The notes beneath the pieces are model-generated. The model made no database searches. It saw nothing but the letters and a program-made list of their open reading frames with translations, and was not told the origin of the DNA. A stretch of 64,000 nt of DNA, from assembly GCF_001506165.1 (NCBI RefSeq), contig NZ_CP011427.1:1054001-1118000 (forward strand). The letters run 5' to 3'. Below, in pieces: positions 32,419 to 41,893 of the stretch. A program made the translations under genes and the position numbers. Positions within the stretch are counted from its first letter, which is position 1. Each line of letters opens with the position of its first letter. This DNA comes from Pantoea vagans (GTDB lineage: Bacteria > Pseudomonadota > Gammaproteobacteria > Enterobacterales > Enterobacteriaceae).

Positions 32419-32427
32419 GGCGTGGTC

Positions 32428-32757
32428 ATGCTGCTGACGCTCGAAGAAATCAAATTGCAGTGCCGCCTGGAAAGCGATTTCACTGCAGAGGATCAGCTTC
32501 TTGAGCTTTTTGCTCTGGCTGCTGAAGCGAAGGCGGTGACCTACCTCAACCGCAACCTCTATAAAACAATTGCCGACATTGCCCCACTTGATACTGACGG
32601 CATTGTGATCACCGAAGATATTCGACTTGCTCTGCTAATGCTGGTAAGTCACTGGTACGAACACCGCAGTTCTGTGTCGGAACTGGAAATGACAGAGACG
32701 CCTCAGGCGTTTGAGTTTCTCCTCTATTCACGCCGCCTGCCCGTGTCGGGGTACTGA
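32428..32757 (+). CDS. Head-tail connector, gp6-like
   Basis: A 109-residue helical protein beginning MLLTLEEIKLQCRLESDFTA, matching HK97 gp6-type connector proteins below the portal. Followed 1 nt later by the next gene. Confidence 0.82.
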   Translation: MLLTLEEIKLQCRLESDFTAEDQLLELFALAAEAKAVTYLNRNLYKTIADIAPLDTDGIVITEDIRLALLMLVSHWYEHRSSVSELEMTETPQAFEFLLYSRRLPVSGY

Positions 32758-32758
32758 T

Positions 32759-33148
32759 ATGCAGTTACGGTCATCTAATACCAGCGCGGTATTCACGCTG
32801 CCCGATCCCGGTGAACTGAATAAGCGCATTCACTTACGGCAGCGCATAGACCAGGCGGCAGCCGATTATGGCGTACAGCCGGTTTATCAGAATGAAAATG
32901 ACGTGTGGGCAAAGGTCCGGCAGGTCGGGGCCACAACCTATCACGAATCCATTCAGGCTGATGACATCATTACCCATTACATCACGATCCGCTTTCGTCA
33001 GGGCATCACTTCCGACTTTGAAGTGGTTTATGGCGGCAATATTTACCGGGTTAAGCGCCTTCGCGATCTTAACTCGGCTGGCCGTTATCTGCTGATGGAA
33101 TGCGAGGAGCTGGGCGCGGTAGAGCGCGATGGAGAGATGTATGGCTAA
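32759..33148 (+). CDS. Head closure protein
   Basis: A 129-residue protein (LPDPGELNKRIHLRQRID, then DVWAKVRQV, YRVKRLRDLN) of the SPP1 gp16/HK97 gp7 head-closure type that seals the connector. Overlaps the next gene by 8 nt. Confidence 0.82.
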   Translation: MQLRSSNTSAVFTLPDPGELNKRIHLRQRIDQAAADYGVQPVYQNENDVWAKVRQVGATTYHESIQADDIITHYITIRFRQGITSDFEVVYGGNIYRVKRLRDLNSAGRYLLMECEELGAVERDGEMYG

Positions 33149-33647
33149 GCCGCTGCTGCACGTCGATTTCGACCAACCGAAAGAGCTCGTTTTTAACCGC
33201 GCCAAGATGCGCAAGGCCTTTGTGAAAATAGGCCAGGTGCATATGCGCGATGCCCGCCGGATGGTGATGCGTCGCGGTCGTTCTTCTCCGGGGGAAAGTC
33301 CGGGATATCGCACTGGCAGACTGGCGCGCTCAATTGGTTATTACGTACCCCGGGCATCTAAAAACCGTCCTGGACTGATGGTGCGCATTGCCCCAAACCA
33401 GAAGCGGGGCGAAGGCAACCGCCTTATTGAAGGGGATTTCTATCCTGCTTTCCTGTTCTATGGCGTCCGGCGTGGCGCAAAACGCGGTAAAAGCCATCAT
33501 AAAGGCAAGTCTGGTGGCAACGGCTGGCGTATTGCGCCACGTAAAAACTATATGGCGGAAGTGCTTGAATCCCGCAAGAGCTGGACGCGTTATGTCCTCA
33601 GCAGGGCGTTGCGCACCTCCCTCCGGCCAGAAAGGAAAAAGAAATGA
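33141..33647 (+). CDS. HK97 gp10-type neck protein
   Basis: A 168-residue basic protein (DARRMVMRRGRSSPGESPGY and a Lys/Arg-rich end) resembling HK97 gp10-like neck/connector proteins. Start at 33141 from overlap and frame. Confidence 0.72.
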   Translation: MAKPLLHVDFDQPKELVFNRAKMRKAFVKIGQVHMRDARRMVMRRGRSSPGESPGYRTGRLARSIGYYVPRASKNRPGLMVRIAPNQKRGEGNRLIEGDFYPAFLFYGVRRGAKRGKSHHKGKSGGNGWRIAPRKNYMAEVLESRKSWTRYVLSRALRTSLRPERKKK

Positions 33648-34204
33648 AGCTCTCTCTTGTGATAGCTGCCCTTCGCGCAAGGTGTCCACGCTTTGCGGGC
33701 AACGTAGCAGGTGCGGCGGAATTTAAAGCCATTCCTGAAACCGGGAAAATGAAACTTCCGGCGGCTTACGTGGTGCCGACTGAGGACATTACCGCCGAGC
33801 AAAAGTCACTGACCGACTACTGGCAGAACGTCACTGAAGGGTTTGCAGTTGTCGTTGTACTGGACAACACCCGTGACGAGCGCGGTCAGGCATCAGGCTA
33901 TGACGCGGTACATGATGTGCGGGGTGAAATCTGGAAGGCGCTGCTGGGCTGGGAGCCGGATGAAGACGCGGGTCCAGTAGCATACTCGGGTGGCCAGCTT
34001 CTGGATATGGACAGAGGCCGCCTCTATTACCAGTTTGAGTTCATGCTCACACGTGAAATTACTGGTGAGATGACGCGCCAGCAGGACGATCTCAACGCCC
34101 TGGATGAATTCAGTGAAATTGATGTCGATGTGGATTTCATAGGCAAAGACCAGAAACCAGACGGCATCATCGAACATAAACTTCGGGTCAACCTCAGCGA
34201 GTAA
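33644..34204 (+). CDS. Tail terminator-like protein
   Basis: A 186-residue protein (PAAYVVPTEDITAEQKS, LYYQFEFMLTREITGE) like the Gp37/tail-completion proteins before DUF2635 and the sheath gene in Mu-type tails. It should cap the tail tube. Assignment rests on pattern and position. Confidence 0.7.
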   Translation: MKLSLVIAALRARCPRFAGNVAGAAEFKAIPETGKMKLPAAYVVPTEDITAEQKSLTDYWQNVTEGFAVVVVLDNTRDERGQASGYDAVHDVRGEIWKALLGWEPDEDAGPVAYSGGQLLDMDRGRLYYQFEFMLTREITGEMTRQQDDLNALDEFSEIDVDVDFIGKDQKPDGIIEHKLRVNLSE

Positions 34205-34207
34205 CCA

Positions 34208-34396
34208 ATGAAACTAAAACCTGTAGGCGGGCGGTCAGTTCCTGATCCAGCCCGTGGCGACCTGTTGCCCAAAGAAGGGCGAAACGTCGAAATGAGTACT
34301 TACTGGCTCCGCCGTATGAAGGTTGGAGATGTTACGGAAGTCAAAGCAGAAACCAAGGCTTCTGCAAAAGACGCAACTAAACAAGGTGGCGAGTGA
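34208..34396 (+). CDS. DUF2635 protein
   Basis: A 62-residue basic protein (LKPVGGRSVPDPARGDLLP, GRNVEMSTYWLRRM) matching DUF2635, found directly before the sheath gene in Mu-like tails. Function unknown. Overlaps the sheath start by 4 nt. Confidence 0.85.
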   Translation: MKLKPVGGRSVPDPARGDLLPKEGRNVEMSTYWLRRMKVGDVTEVKAETKASAKDATKQGGE

Positions 34397-35892
34397 TGAC
34401 TGTCAGTTTTAATCAGGTGCCTTCTGATATCCGCGTGCCGCTGTTCTGGGCAGAAATGGATGCCAGCCAGGCGAATACCGAGAGTTCAAGCAGCCCGGCG
34501 CTGCTAATCGGCACTGTGGCGACCACGTCAACGGTTGTGAAAAATGCGCTCACTATCATGCCATCAGCCGATCTTGCCGGGAAAATCTGCGGATTCGGCA
34601 GCCAGTTACACCGTATGGTCAAACGCTATCGCGCCATCGACCCCTTTGGTGAACTCTGGATTCTGGCAGTAGGTGAATCAACAGGTGCGCAGGCGGCAGG
34701 CTCGGTAGTCATTGCAGGCACCGCGCAGGCATCTGGAACTCTCAGCCTTTATATCGGGGTTGAACGTGTTCAGGCCTCCGTGGTTATTGGCGATGAGGCT
34801 GCTGACGTTGCCACTACGCTTGCGGCTGCTATCAACGCGAATACCAGCCTTCCTGTCACCGCGACCGCCACTGACGGCACCGTTGCAGTCAAGGCTCGCC
34901 ATAAGGGACTGCCCGGGAACGACATCCCGTTGATGCTGAACTATTACGGCACGGTGGGCGGTGAAACTACCCCTGACGGCATTACCGTGATCATTACCGC
35001 GCTTTCTGGCGGCACCGGTTCACCTGACCTTACCGACACCATTGCTGCGATGGGTGATGAGCCGTTTGATTTTATCGGGCTACCGTTCAGTGATTCAGCT
35101 TCCCTCGCGACTATGGCGCTGGAAATGAATGACGGTTCAGGTAGATGGAGCTACGCACGCCAGCTTTATGGCCACGTATACACGGCTAAAACAGGCACAC
35201 TGTCAGATCTGGTTGCCTTCGGCGACACCATGAATAACCAGCATATCACCGTTGCGGGTTATGAAGTGTCCACGCAAACCTGCTGCGATGAGCTGGTGGC
35301 GATGCGTACCGCCCGCAATGCGGTATTTATCCGTAACGATCCGGCGCGACCAACGCAAACCGGAGAACTGACCGGGGCATTACCTGCGCCGAAAGGCACC
35401 CGTTTCATTCTTTCAGAGCAACAGTCTCTGCTGACGCATGGCATTGCAACAGCCTATGCAGAGAGCGGCGTGCTACGTATTCAGCGTGATATTACGACCT
35501 ATCAGCAGAACAGTTACGGCGTGGCTGATGACAGCTATCTGGACAGTGAAACGCTGCATACCAGTGCTTACGTACTGCGCGAACTGAAGAGCGTGATCAC
35601 CTCCAAGTACCCTCGCCATAAACTGGCCAATGACGGCACCCGATTTGGTGATGGTCAGGCTGTGGTGACGCCATCGGTCATCAAAGGTGAGATGTGCTCG
35701 GTCTACAAACAGATGGAGCGATCAGCCATCGTTGAGAACTTTGACCTGTTCAAAACCTATCTGGTGGTGGAGCGCAACACGGATAATCCAAACCGCGTAG
35801 ACGTGCTGTTCCCGCCTGACTACGTTAATCAGCTGCGCGTGTTTGCTCTGGTTAATCAGTTCCGTCTGCAATACAGCGAGGAGAGCGAATAA
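34393..35892 (+). CDS. Contractile tail sheath protein (Mu L-like)
   Basis: A 499-residue protein. The start (VSFNQVPSDIRVPLFWAEMD) and end (NTDNPNRVDVLFPPDYVNQL) match Mu gpL-type sheath proteins. Its presence shows the phage is a myovirus. Confidence 0.95.
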   Translation: MMTVSFNQVPSDIRVPLFWAEMDASQANTESSSSPALLIGTVATTSTVVKNALTIMPSADLAGKICGFGSQLHRMVKRYRAIDPFGELWILAVGESTGAQAAGSVVIAGTAQASGTLSLYIGVERVQASVVIGDEAADVATTLAAAINANTSLPVTATATDGTVAVKARHKGLPGNDIPLMLNYYGTVGGETTPDGITVIITALSGGTGSPDLTDTIAAMGDEPFDFIGLPFSDSASLATMALEMNDGSGRWSYARQLYGHVYTAKTGTLSDLVAFGDTMNNQHITVAGYEVSTQTCCDELVAMRTARNAVFIRNDPARPTQTGELTGALPAPKGTRFILSEQQSLLTHGIATAYAESGVLRIQRDITTYQQNSYGVADDSYLDSETLHTSAYVLRELKSVITSKYPRHKLANDGTRFGDGQAVVTPSVIKGEMCSVYKQMERSAIVENFDLFKTYLVVERNTDNPNRVDVLFPPDYVNQLRVFALVNQFRLQYSEESE

Positions 35893-36248
35893 TGTCCCGT
35901 ATTGCTGGTACCACGTATTTCAAACTCGACGGGCTTCAGCTGTCGCTGACGGGCGGCATTGAAGTGCCAATGAACACTAAGGTTAATGATGATGTGATCG
36001 GCCTTGATGGTTCTGTTGACCGCAAAGAAACGCACCGCGCGCCCTATATCAAAGGCACTTTCAAAGTGCCGAAGGGATTCCCGCTCAGCAAAATCACAGA
36101 GTCCGACAGCATGACCGGTACTGCTGAGCTGGCGAACGGTCAGGTGTATGTCCTGACCGAAGCCTGGCTGTTTGGTGAGGCCAACCACAATGCTGAAGAG
36201 GGCACGGTTGACCTTGAATTCCACGGTTCAGAAGGATTCTACCAGTGA
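35892..36248 (+). CDS. Tail tube protein (Mu M-like)
   Basis: A 118-residue protein (MSRIAGTTYFKLDGLQLSLT, GSVDRKETHRAPYIKG) of the Mu gpM tube family. It directly follows the sheath gene. Confidence 0.93.
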   Translation: MSRIAGTTYFKLDGLQLSLTGGIEVPMNTKVNDDVIGLDGSVDRKETHRAPYIKGTFKVPKGFPLSKITESDSMTGTAELANGQVYVLTEAWLFGEANHNAEEGTVDLEFHGSEGFYQ

Positions 36249-36568
36249 AAGAATTGGTACTGACTAAACCCATTGTGGCGGCAAATGAAACGCTTCATGT
36301 GCTGGAAATCCGCGAGCCTACTTACGACGAAGTTGAGCAGTTCGGTATTCCCTTCAGCTACAACGAGTCCGGGGAAATGAAACTGGACTCCCGCGTCTCG
36401 CTGAAATATATCCCTGTGCTCGCCTCTATCCCGCGATCTTCTGCGGCTAAGTTAGCGCTCAAAGATGTCTTTATGGCATCAATGACAATCGTTGGTTTTT
36501 TTACGGGGTCGGAAGCGGCAGAGAGTTCAGAAAGCGACTCTACAACACTGCCCACTTCTGGCGAATAA
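36245..36568 (+). CDS. Tail assembly chaperone (Mu gp41-like)
   Basis: A 107-residue protein (LTKPIVAANETLHVLEIREP, PTYDEVEQFG) matching Mu gp41-type chaperones. It contains the slippery heptamer T TTT TTT at 36496-36502, so a longer -1 product is expected. Confidence 0.88.
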   Translation: MKELVLTKPIVAANETLHVLEIREPTYDEVEQFGIPFSYNESGEMKLDSRVSLKYIPVLASIPRSSAAKLALKDVFMASMTIVGFFTGSEAAESSESDSTTLPTSGE

Positions 36569-36663
36569 ATCCGCTTGAACTAAAAAATGTCAGCCTCAGC
36601 AAGTTTCTGGAAATGGAAGCTGAGGCTGTACGCATCTCTGAGGAAATAAACCGTGGCGGATAG
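36245..36663 (+). CDS. Tail assembly chaperone -1 frameshift product (gp41-gp42)
   Basis: After GGT TTT TTT a -1 slip reads TAC GGG GTC... and adds 53 residues (YGVGSGREFRKRLYNTAHFW, NPLELKNVSLSKFLEMEAEA, ending INRGG) to TAG at 36661-36663. The extension matches the gp42-type partner of Mu-like phages. Two products with a shared N-terminus guide tape-measure assembly in many tailed phages. Confidence 0.82.
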
Positions 36664-38488
36664 TTTTCAGCTGAAGGCGATCATCACGGCAGTGGATCAG
36701 TTGTCTGGTCCACTGAAGGGGATGAGCAAAAACCTAAAAGGCTTCCAGAAGGAAGCCAAAAATATCATGGTCAATGCGGCTGCTATGGGCGTCGCGCTGA
36801 CTTCAGCGTTTGCAGTGCCAATCAGCCAGGCGATGGATTTCGAATCGCAGATGGCGGACGTTCGCAAAGTCGTGAACTTCGACACCCCGCAGCAGTTTAA
36901 AGAGATGAGTGAGGACGTACTCAAACTCTCGACTCAGTTGCCGATGGCTGCAAACGGTATTGCGCAGATCGTTGCGGCTGGTGGTCAGTCCGGTATTGCG
37001 CGTAAAGATCTGATGCAGTTCGCCAGCGATGCGGTGAAAATGGGCGTGGCATTTGATCAGACCGCTGAAGAGTCTGGCCAGATGATGGCACAGTGGCGAA
37101 CCGCGTTCAAAATGACTCAGGATGGCGTGGTGGTTCTCGCCGATAAAATTAACTACCTGGGTAACACTGGCCCGGCAAATGCACAAAAGATTTCCGACAT
37201 CGTCACCCGTATAGGTCCTCTGGGTGGCGTAGCAGGCGTGGCGTCTGGTGAGATTGCCGCGATGGGCGCTACCATCGCGGGTATGGGCGTGGAGTCTGAG
37301 ATAGCCGCAACGGGCATTAAAAACTTCATGCTTTCCCTGACCTCCGGCAAATCAGCCACGGCATCACAAAAGAAAGCGCTGAAGTTTATAAAGATTGATC
37401 CGGGCCAACTGGCAGCAGACATGCAGAAGGATTCACGCGCCGCGATGCTGAAGGTGCTGGACTCTCTGGCTAAGGTGCCAAAAGATAAACAGGCAGCGGT
37501 CATGAATGCGCTGTTTGGCAAAGAGTCGCTTGGTGCGATTGCCCCTCTGCTGACAAATCTGGACTTATTGAGCACCAACTTCAATCGCGTTGCGGATGCG
37601 CAGCAGTATGCAGGGTCGATGCAGAAAGAATATGAGTCGCGAGCGGCCACTACTGCTAACTCTGTTCAGTTGCTTAAGAATCAGTTCAACGCTGCCAGTA
37701 TTACCATCGGTGATATGTTCCTTCCCGATATCGTCAGGCTGACGCAGAAGGTTCAGCCGATGGTCGAACAGTTCAGACAGTTCACCAAGGCTAACCCCGA
37801 GATGGTTCGCGGCACCTTTAAGTTTGGTCTGACCTTGCTTGGCACAGCCTCTGCTGTTGGCATTGCCGTCAAAGCGGTGAAGATGTTTGAAACCGTGCTG
37901 AAGATGTCCACCATGGGCAAACTGGTTTCTCTGCTGGTGCTGGGAGGTAGCCTTATTGTCAGCAACTGGGATCAGGTTGGTCCGGTTGTTAAAGCAGTAT
38001 GGCAAGACGTGAATGATGTCGTTGAAGCGATGGGTGGCTGGAAGAGCACTATTGAGGGCGTCAGTGCCGTAATGGCTGGCGTATTCACCATCCGTACCGT
38101 CGGCACGCTGAAAACCGCGCTCACAACAGCGACTTCACTTTCTGGCGTACTGGCGCAGATAGCTTCACTCGGTGCTCTGACGGTGTCCATCGGCGTTGCG
38201 ATTTACATCTTCAAAAAACTGAATGATATCGCTGATGCAGTTACCGAAAAGGACGGCACAACATCGTTCTGGCAATCCCTGAAGAACCGCTGGAATGCGG
38301 GAGGCTGGTATAACAATCAGCAGGGCGGTCCGGGCTATCAGTCAGCGGTCCCGCTTTCTCGCCCACAGCAGGGTGAGCTGAAGGTGACATTCGATAATGC
38401 GCCGCCTGGCATGCGCGTTGCGCCAGCGGGTAACTCCCTGCCCTGGCTTAACTATGATGTCGGATATAACCGCTTCTCAAACCAGTAA
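36653..38488 (+). CDS. Tape measure protein
   Basis: A 611-residue helical protein with a GTG start (36653) overlapping the frameshift product. The start (DSFQLKAIITAVDQLSGPLK) and TP901-type central region (FESQMADVRKVVNF) identify it. Hydrophobic stretches at about 385-430 and 500-520 suit membrane passage during ejection. Confidence 0.93.
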   Translation: MADSFQLKAIITAVDQLSGPLKGMSKNLKGFQKEAKNIMVNAAAMGVALTSAFAVPISQAMDFESQMADVRKVVNFDTPQQFKEMSEDVLKLSTQLPMAANGIAQIVAAGGQSGIARKDLMQFASDAVKMGVAFDQTAEESGQMMAQWRTAFKMTQDGVVVLADKINYLGNTGPANAQKISDIVTRIGPLGGVAGVASGEIAAMGATIAGMGVESEIAATGIKNFMLSLTSGKSATASQKKALKFIKIDPGQLAADMQKDSRAAMLKVLDSLAKVPKDKQAAVMNALFGKESLGAIAPLLTNLDLLSTNFNRVADAQQYAGSMQKEYESRAATTANSVQLLKNQFNAASITIGDMFLPDIVRLTQKVQPMVEQFRQFTKANPEMVRGTFKFGLTLLGTASAVGIAVKAVKMFETVLKMSTMGKLVSLLVLGGSLIVSNWDQVGPVVKAVWQDVNDVVEAMGGWKSTIEGVSAVMAGVFTIRTVGTLKTALTTATSLSGVLAQIASLGALTVSIGVAIYIFKKLNDIADAVTEKDGTTSFWQSLKNRWNAGGWYNNQQGGPGYQSAVPLSRPQQGELKVTFDNAPPGMRVAPAGNSLPWLNYDVGYNRFSNQ

Positions 38489-38510
38489 CCCGCTCCGGCG
38501 GGTTTTTTAT
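38487..38510 (+). terminator. Intrinsic terminator inside the tail operon
   Basis: AACCCGC-TCCG-GCGGGTT followed by a T-run, right after the tape measure stop and before the next tail gene in the same operon. Genes beyond it need read-through, presumably by Q-modified polymerase. Confidence 0.8.
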
Positions 38511-38524
38511 TGCCCGGAGATTGC

Positions 38525-39856
38525 ATGAGCTGGATTGATAATCTGCAGGATGCCTCACTGCGCGGCGTGCCTTTCAAAGTCGATGAGGATGAAGCCACTT
38601 TTGGTCGCCGTGTTCAGGTTCATGAATACCCCAACCGGGATAAACCATGGGCTGAAGATATGGGGCGTGCAACGCGGCGCTTCAGCGTTCAGGCGTATCT
38701 GGTAGGCGATAACTATTTTGAGCAGCGCAACAGGCTGATCGAAGCAGTTGAAAAGCCCGGAAGCTGCACGCTCGTTCATCCATTCTACGGCGAAATGACC
38801 GTCACCGTTACGGATGAAGTTCGCGTAAGCCACACCAAAGACGAAGGCCGAATGTGCCGCGTCAGCTTCAGCTTCATTGAATCAGGCGAGCTGTCCTTCC
38901 CAAAAGCCGGTATTGCAACCGGAACGAAGCTGACCGGGGCTGCAGCGCTGATGGATGATTTTTTGTCATCTGCATTTGGAGCGTTTGGGCTTGATGGTCT
39001 GCCAGATTTCACGCAAAACGGCCTGCTGGATGATGCCACTGAAATGTTCGATACCGTAACTGACGCCATGCAGTACGTGGATTCCGGTATCAGTGCAGCA
39101 TCCCGCCTGATGCAGGGTGATTTGTCTGTGCTGCTGATGCCACCATCCAGTGGCATGAACTTCGTTAATCAGCTTCAGACGATGTGGCGGGCAGGGACAA
39201 AACTGACTGGTAATGTCACAGACCTGATCACAATGGTTAAAGGTCTCAGTGGTATTACCCTCGATACGGGACTTGCCCCGCGCGGGGTGTGGAAAACAGA
39301 CAGTGCCAGCACACAGGCCAGAACGGAGCAGCGCAATTTCGTTGCGCAGGCCATTCGCACGTCAGCACTCAGCGAGGCTGTTAATACGGTAACGAACCTT
39401 CCCAAATCCACCTCATCAACAACGAAGCCAGCAGACCAGCAAGCGTCAGCAACCGTCATTGTTTCACATCCTGCCGTTAATGATGTGCTTGAAGACGATA
39501 CAGCCGTGGGGGTAACAACCTCTACAGCAACTGATACGGTCCCGTCCTGGGATGATTTAACTGAAGTTCGCGACACGCTCAATACGGCCATCGATCAGGA
39601 AATGGTGCGTGTCACCGATGACGGACTGTTTCTCGCTTTGCGACAGGTACGCACCGCGCTGAATGAAGATATCACCGCCCGACTTGAGCAAACCGCCAGA
39701 ACGGTTGAGCGCGTCCCGCCAGAGGTTTTACCCGCAGTCGTGCTTGCTGCTGACTGGTACGACGATGCCGGGCGTGAATATGACATTACCGCGCGCAACG
39801 CCATCCGGCACCCCGGCTTTGTCCCGGTTAAAACTCTGAGAGTGCCCGTCCAGTGA
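38525..39856 (+). CDS. DNA circularisation/baseplate protein (Mu N-like)
   Basis: A 443-residue protein (MSWIDNLQDASLRGVPFKVD, RVQVHEYPNRDKPWAED) of the Mu gpN/gp43 family. ATG 38525 is where homology begins. Confidence 0.9.
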   Translation: MSWIDNLQDASLRGVPFKVDEDEATFGRRVQVHEYPNRDKPWAEDMGRATRRFSVQAYLVGDNYFEQRNRLIEAVEKPGSCTLVHPFYGEMTVTVTDEVRVSHTKDEGRMCRVSFSFIESGELSFPKAGIATGTKLTGAAALMDDFLSSAFGAFGLDGLPDFTQNGLLDDATEMFDTVTDAMQYVDSGISAASRLMQGDLSVLLMPPSSGMNFVNQLQTMWRAGTKLTGNVTDLITMVKGLSGITLDTGLAPRGVWKTDSASTQARTEQRNFVAQAIRTSALSEAVNTVTNLPKSTSSTTKPADQQASATVIVSHPAVNDVLEDDTAVGVTTSTATDTVPSWDDLTEVRDTLNTAIDQEMVRVTDDGLFLALRQVRTALNEDITARLEQTARTVERVPPEVLPAVVLAADWYDDAGREYDITARNAIRHPGFVPVKTLRVPVQ

Positions 39857-40926
39857 ATACAACCGTACTTCTTCGCGTTAATGGCCGTGAGTGGGGCGGA
39901 TGGACCTCTGTCCGCATTGCCGCTGGCATTGAACGTATCGCAAGGGATTTCAACGTCCAGATTACCCGGTCCTGGCCGGGTGATGAATCACAGGTGAGTC
40001 GCCGCAGCCGCATTAAAAAGGGCGATAAGGTTGAAGTACTTATAGGTGACGATCTGGTTATCACCGGATGGGTAGAAGCAACGCCCGTGCGGTATGACGC
40101 TAACAGTATCTCAATGGGCATCGTTGGCCGCAGTAAAACGGCTGATCTGGTTGATTGCTCAGCTACACCCTCGCAGTACAACGGACGATCAATCGTTCAG
40201 GTTGCCGCAGACCTCGCTAAACCTTTCAGCATCAACGTTGTGGATGCGGGCGGCGTGTCAGGCGTACTGCAGGGCGTGCAGGCCGACCAGGGTGAATCCG
40301 TTATGGATGTGCTGAATAAGATGCTGGGGCTACAGCAGGCTCTGGCCTATGACAACGCAGCGGGTGATTTAGTTATTGGCGGGATAGGTACCGTCAAAGC
40401 TACAACCGCGCTGGTGCTGGGCGAAAATATCCTTACCTGTGACAGCGAGCAGAGTATTAAAGACCGCTTCAGTAGTTATCAGGTATCAGGCATGCGCGCC
40501 GGAAACAACAATGATTTTGGCGAAGCAACCACAACAGCGATTCGCGGTACGGCCACTGATACTGGTATTGCCCGGTACAGGCCACTACTGGTCAGGCAGA
40601 CCGGTAATGCTACATCAGCAACCTGCGCAGAGCGCAGCGAGTTCGAAATGCGCCAGCGAGCCGCCAAAACTGACGAGGTGACTTACACCGTTCAGGGATG
40701 GCATCAGGGAGACGGTAAGCTGTGGCAGCCCAACATGCTGGTGAACGTATTCGATCCCGTTCTGGGTTTTGATAACCGTGAAATGGTAATCGCGGAGGTT
40801 ACCTATCAGCAGGATGACAACGGCACCATCAGTGAATTACGCGTTGGCCCTGCAGATGCTTATCTACCCGAGCCAGCCAAGCCCGGCAAGCGTAAGAAAA
40901 AAGCAGCAGCGGAGGATGATTTCTGA
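39853..40926 (+). CDS. Baseplate hub protein (Mu gp44/P-like)
   Basis: A 357-residue protein: LRVNGREWGGWTSVRIAAGI, YTVQGWHQGDGKLWQPN and a Lys-rich end (GKRKKKAAAED). This is the late control D/gp44 family forming the hub above the spike. Confidence 0.9.
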   Translation: MNTTVLLRVNGREWGGWTSVRIAAGIERIARDFNVQITRSWPGDESQVSRRSRIKKGDKVEVLIGDDLVITGWVEATPVRYDANSISMGIVGRSKTADLVDCSATPSQYNGRSIVQVAADLAKPFSINVVDAGGVSGVLQGVQADQGESVMDVLNKMLGLQQALAYDNAAGDLVIGGIGTVKATTALVLGENILTCDSEQSIKDRFSSYQVSGMRAGNNNDFGEATTTAIRGTATDTGIARYRPLLVRQTGNATSATCAERSEFEMRQRAAKTDEVTYTVQGWHQGDGKLWQPNMLVNVFDPVLGFDNREMVIAEVTYQQDDNGTISELRVGPADAYLPEPAKPGKRKKKAAAEDDF

Positions 40927-41483
40927 TGGCTGGTCCACTTGATGCGATTAATCGCGCTATTTCAAATGTTCTCGCCCGCGCGGTATTACGCGGTATCGAC
41001 ACCGCCAGCAAATGCCAGATGCTGGAAATCAGCATGCCGGGCAATGAAGGAAAGAGCGATATAGAACATCTTGAGCCTTATGGGTTTACGTCAGCTGCAC
41101 TGAGCGGCGCGGAGGCCATTGCGGCTTACTTCGATGGTGATCGCTCTCATGGTGTCGTGCTGGTGGTGGCGGACCGTCGCTATCGCCTCAAAGGATTACA
41201 GGGCGGCGAGGTCGCCATTTATGACGACCAATCCAAGTCAGTAACCCTGACCCGGTCAGGAATTGTTGTTGATGGTGGTGGGAAACTTATCACCCTCAAA
41301 AATGCCCCTAAAGCCCGTTTCGAAATGGACATTGAGGCCACCGGAAATATCACCGACAACTGTGATTCTGGTGGCGTTTCTATGGCCCAGATGCGTGTGA
41401 CTTACAACGGTCATAAGCATAAAGAAAACGGCGATGGTGGCGGCACAACGGATGCAACCTTGCAACAAATGGGCGGATCATGA
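40926..41483 (+). CDS. Baseplate spike protein (Mu gp45/V-like)
   Basis: A 185-residue protein with an OB domain (about 20-90) and a beta-helical tip carrying HxH (NGHKHKENG), the likely metal-binding tip that pierces the outer membrane. Family known from P2 V and Mu gp45. Confidence 0.9.
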   Translation: MAGPLDAINRAISNVLARAVLRGIDTASKCQMLEISMPGNEGKSDIEHLEPYGFTSAALSGAEAIAAYFDGDRSHGVVLVVADRRYRLKGLQGGEVAIYDDQSKSVTLTRSGIVVDGGGKLITLKNAPKARFEMDIEATGNITDNCDSGGVSMAQMRVTYNGHKHKENGDGGGTTDATLQQMGGS

Positions 41484-41893
41484 TCCTTACGATAAATGGT
41501 AAGCAGCAGGCGGTGTACCAGTTGACTGACCCGCTTACCCGTGCGGTGGTCATCTCACTTTTCACCTGGAGAAAAGCAGGCAAAGACGATGCGCCTGAAG
41601 AGGTCAATGGCTGGTGGGGTGACACATACCCAACCGTACAGAATGACCGAATCGGTTCACGCCTTTATTTACTTAAGCGCTCAAAACTGACCAACCAGAC
41701 GCCGCTGAAAGCCCGCGAGTACATCACAGAAGCGCTGCAGTGGCTCACGGCTGATGGTGTGGCCTCGCGGGTGGACGTGACAGCGCAAAGGCTCGGCATC
41801 AACGCTATGTCAGCTTCGGCGGTTATCCAGAAACAGGACGGCACAACCCTGACGCTTTCCTTTGATGATTTATGGAGTGAACTCAATGGCTGA
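41480..41893 (+). CDS. Baseplate wedge (Mu gp46/W-like)
   Basis: A 137-residue gp25/W-type wedge protein (LKRSKLTNQTPLKAREYITE, ALQWLTADGVASRVDV). Overlaps both neighbours slightly. Confidence 0.9.
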   Translation: MILTINGKQQAVYQLTDPLTRAVVISLFTWRKAGKDDAPEEVNGWWGDTYPTVQNDRIGSRLYLLKRSKLTNQTPLKAREYITEALQWLTADGVASRVDVTAQRLGINAMSASAVIQKQDGTTLTLSFDDLWSELNG

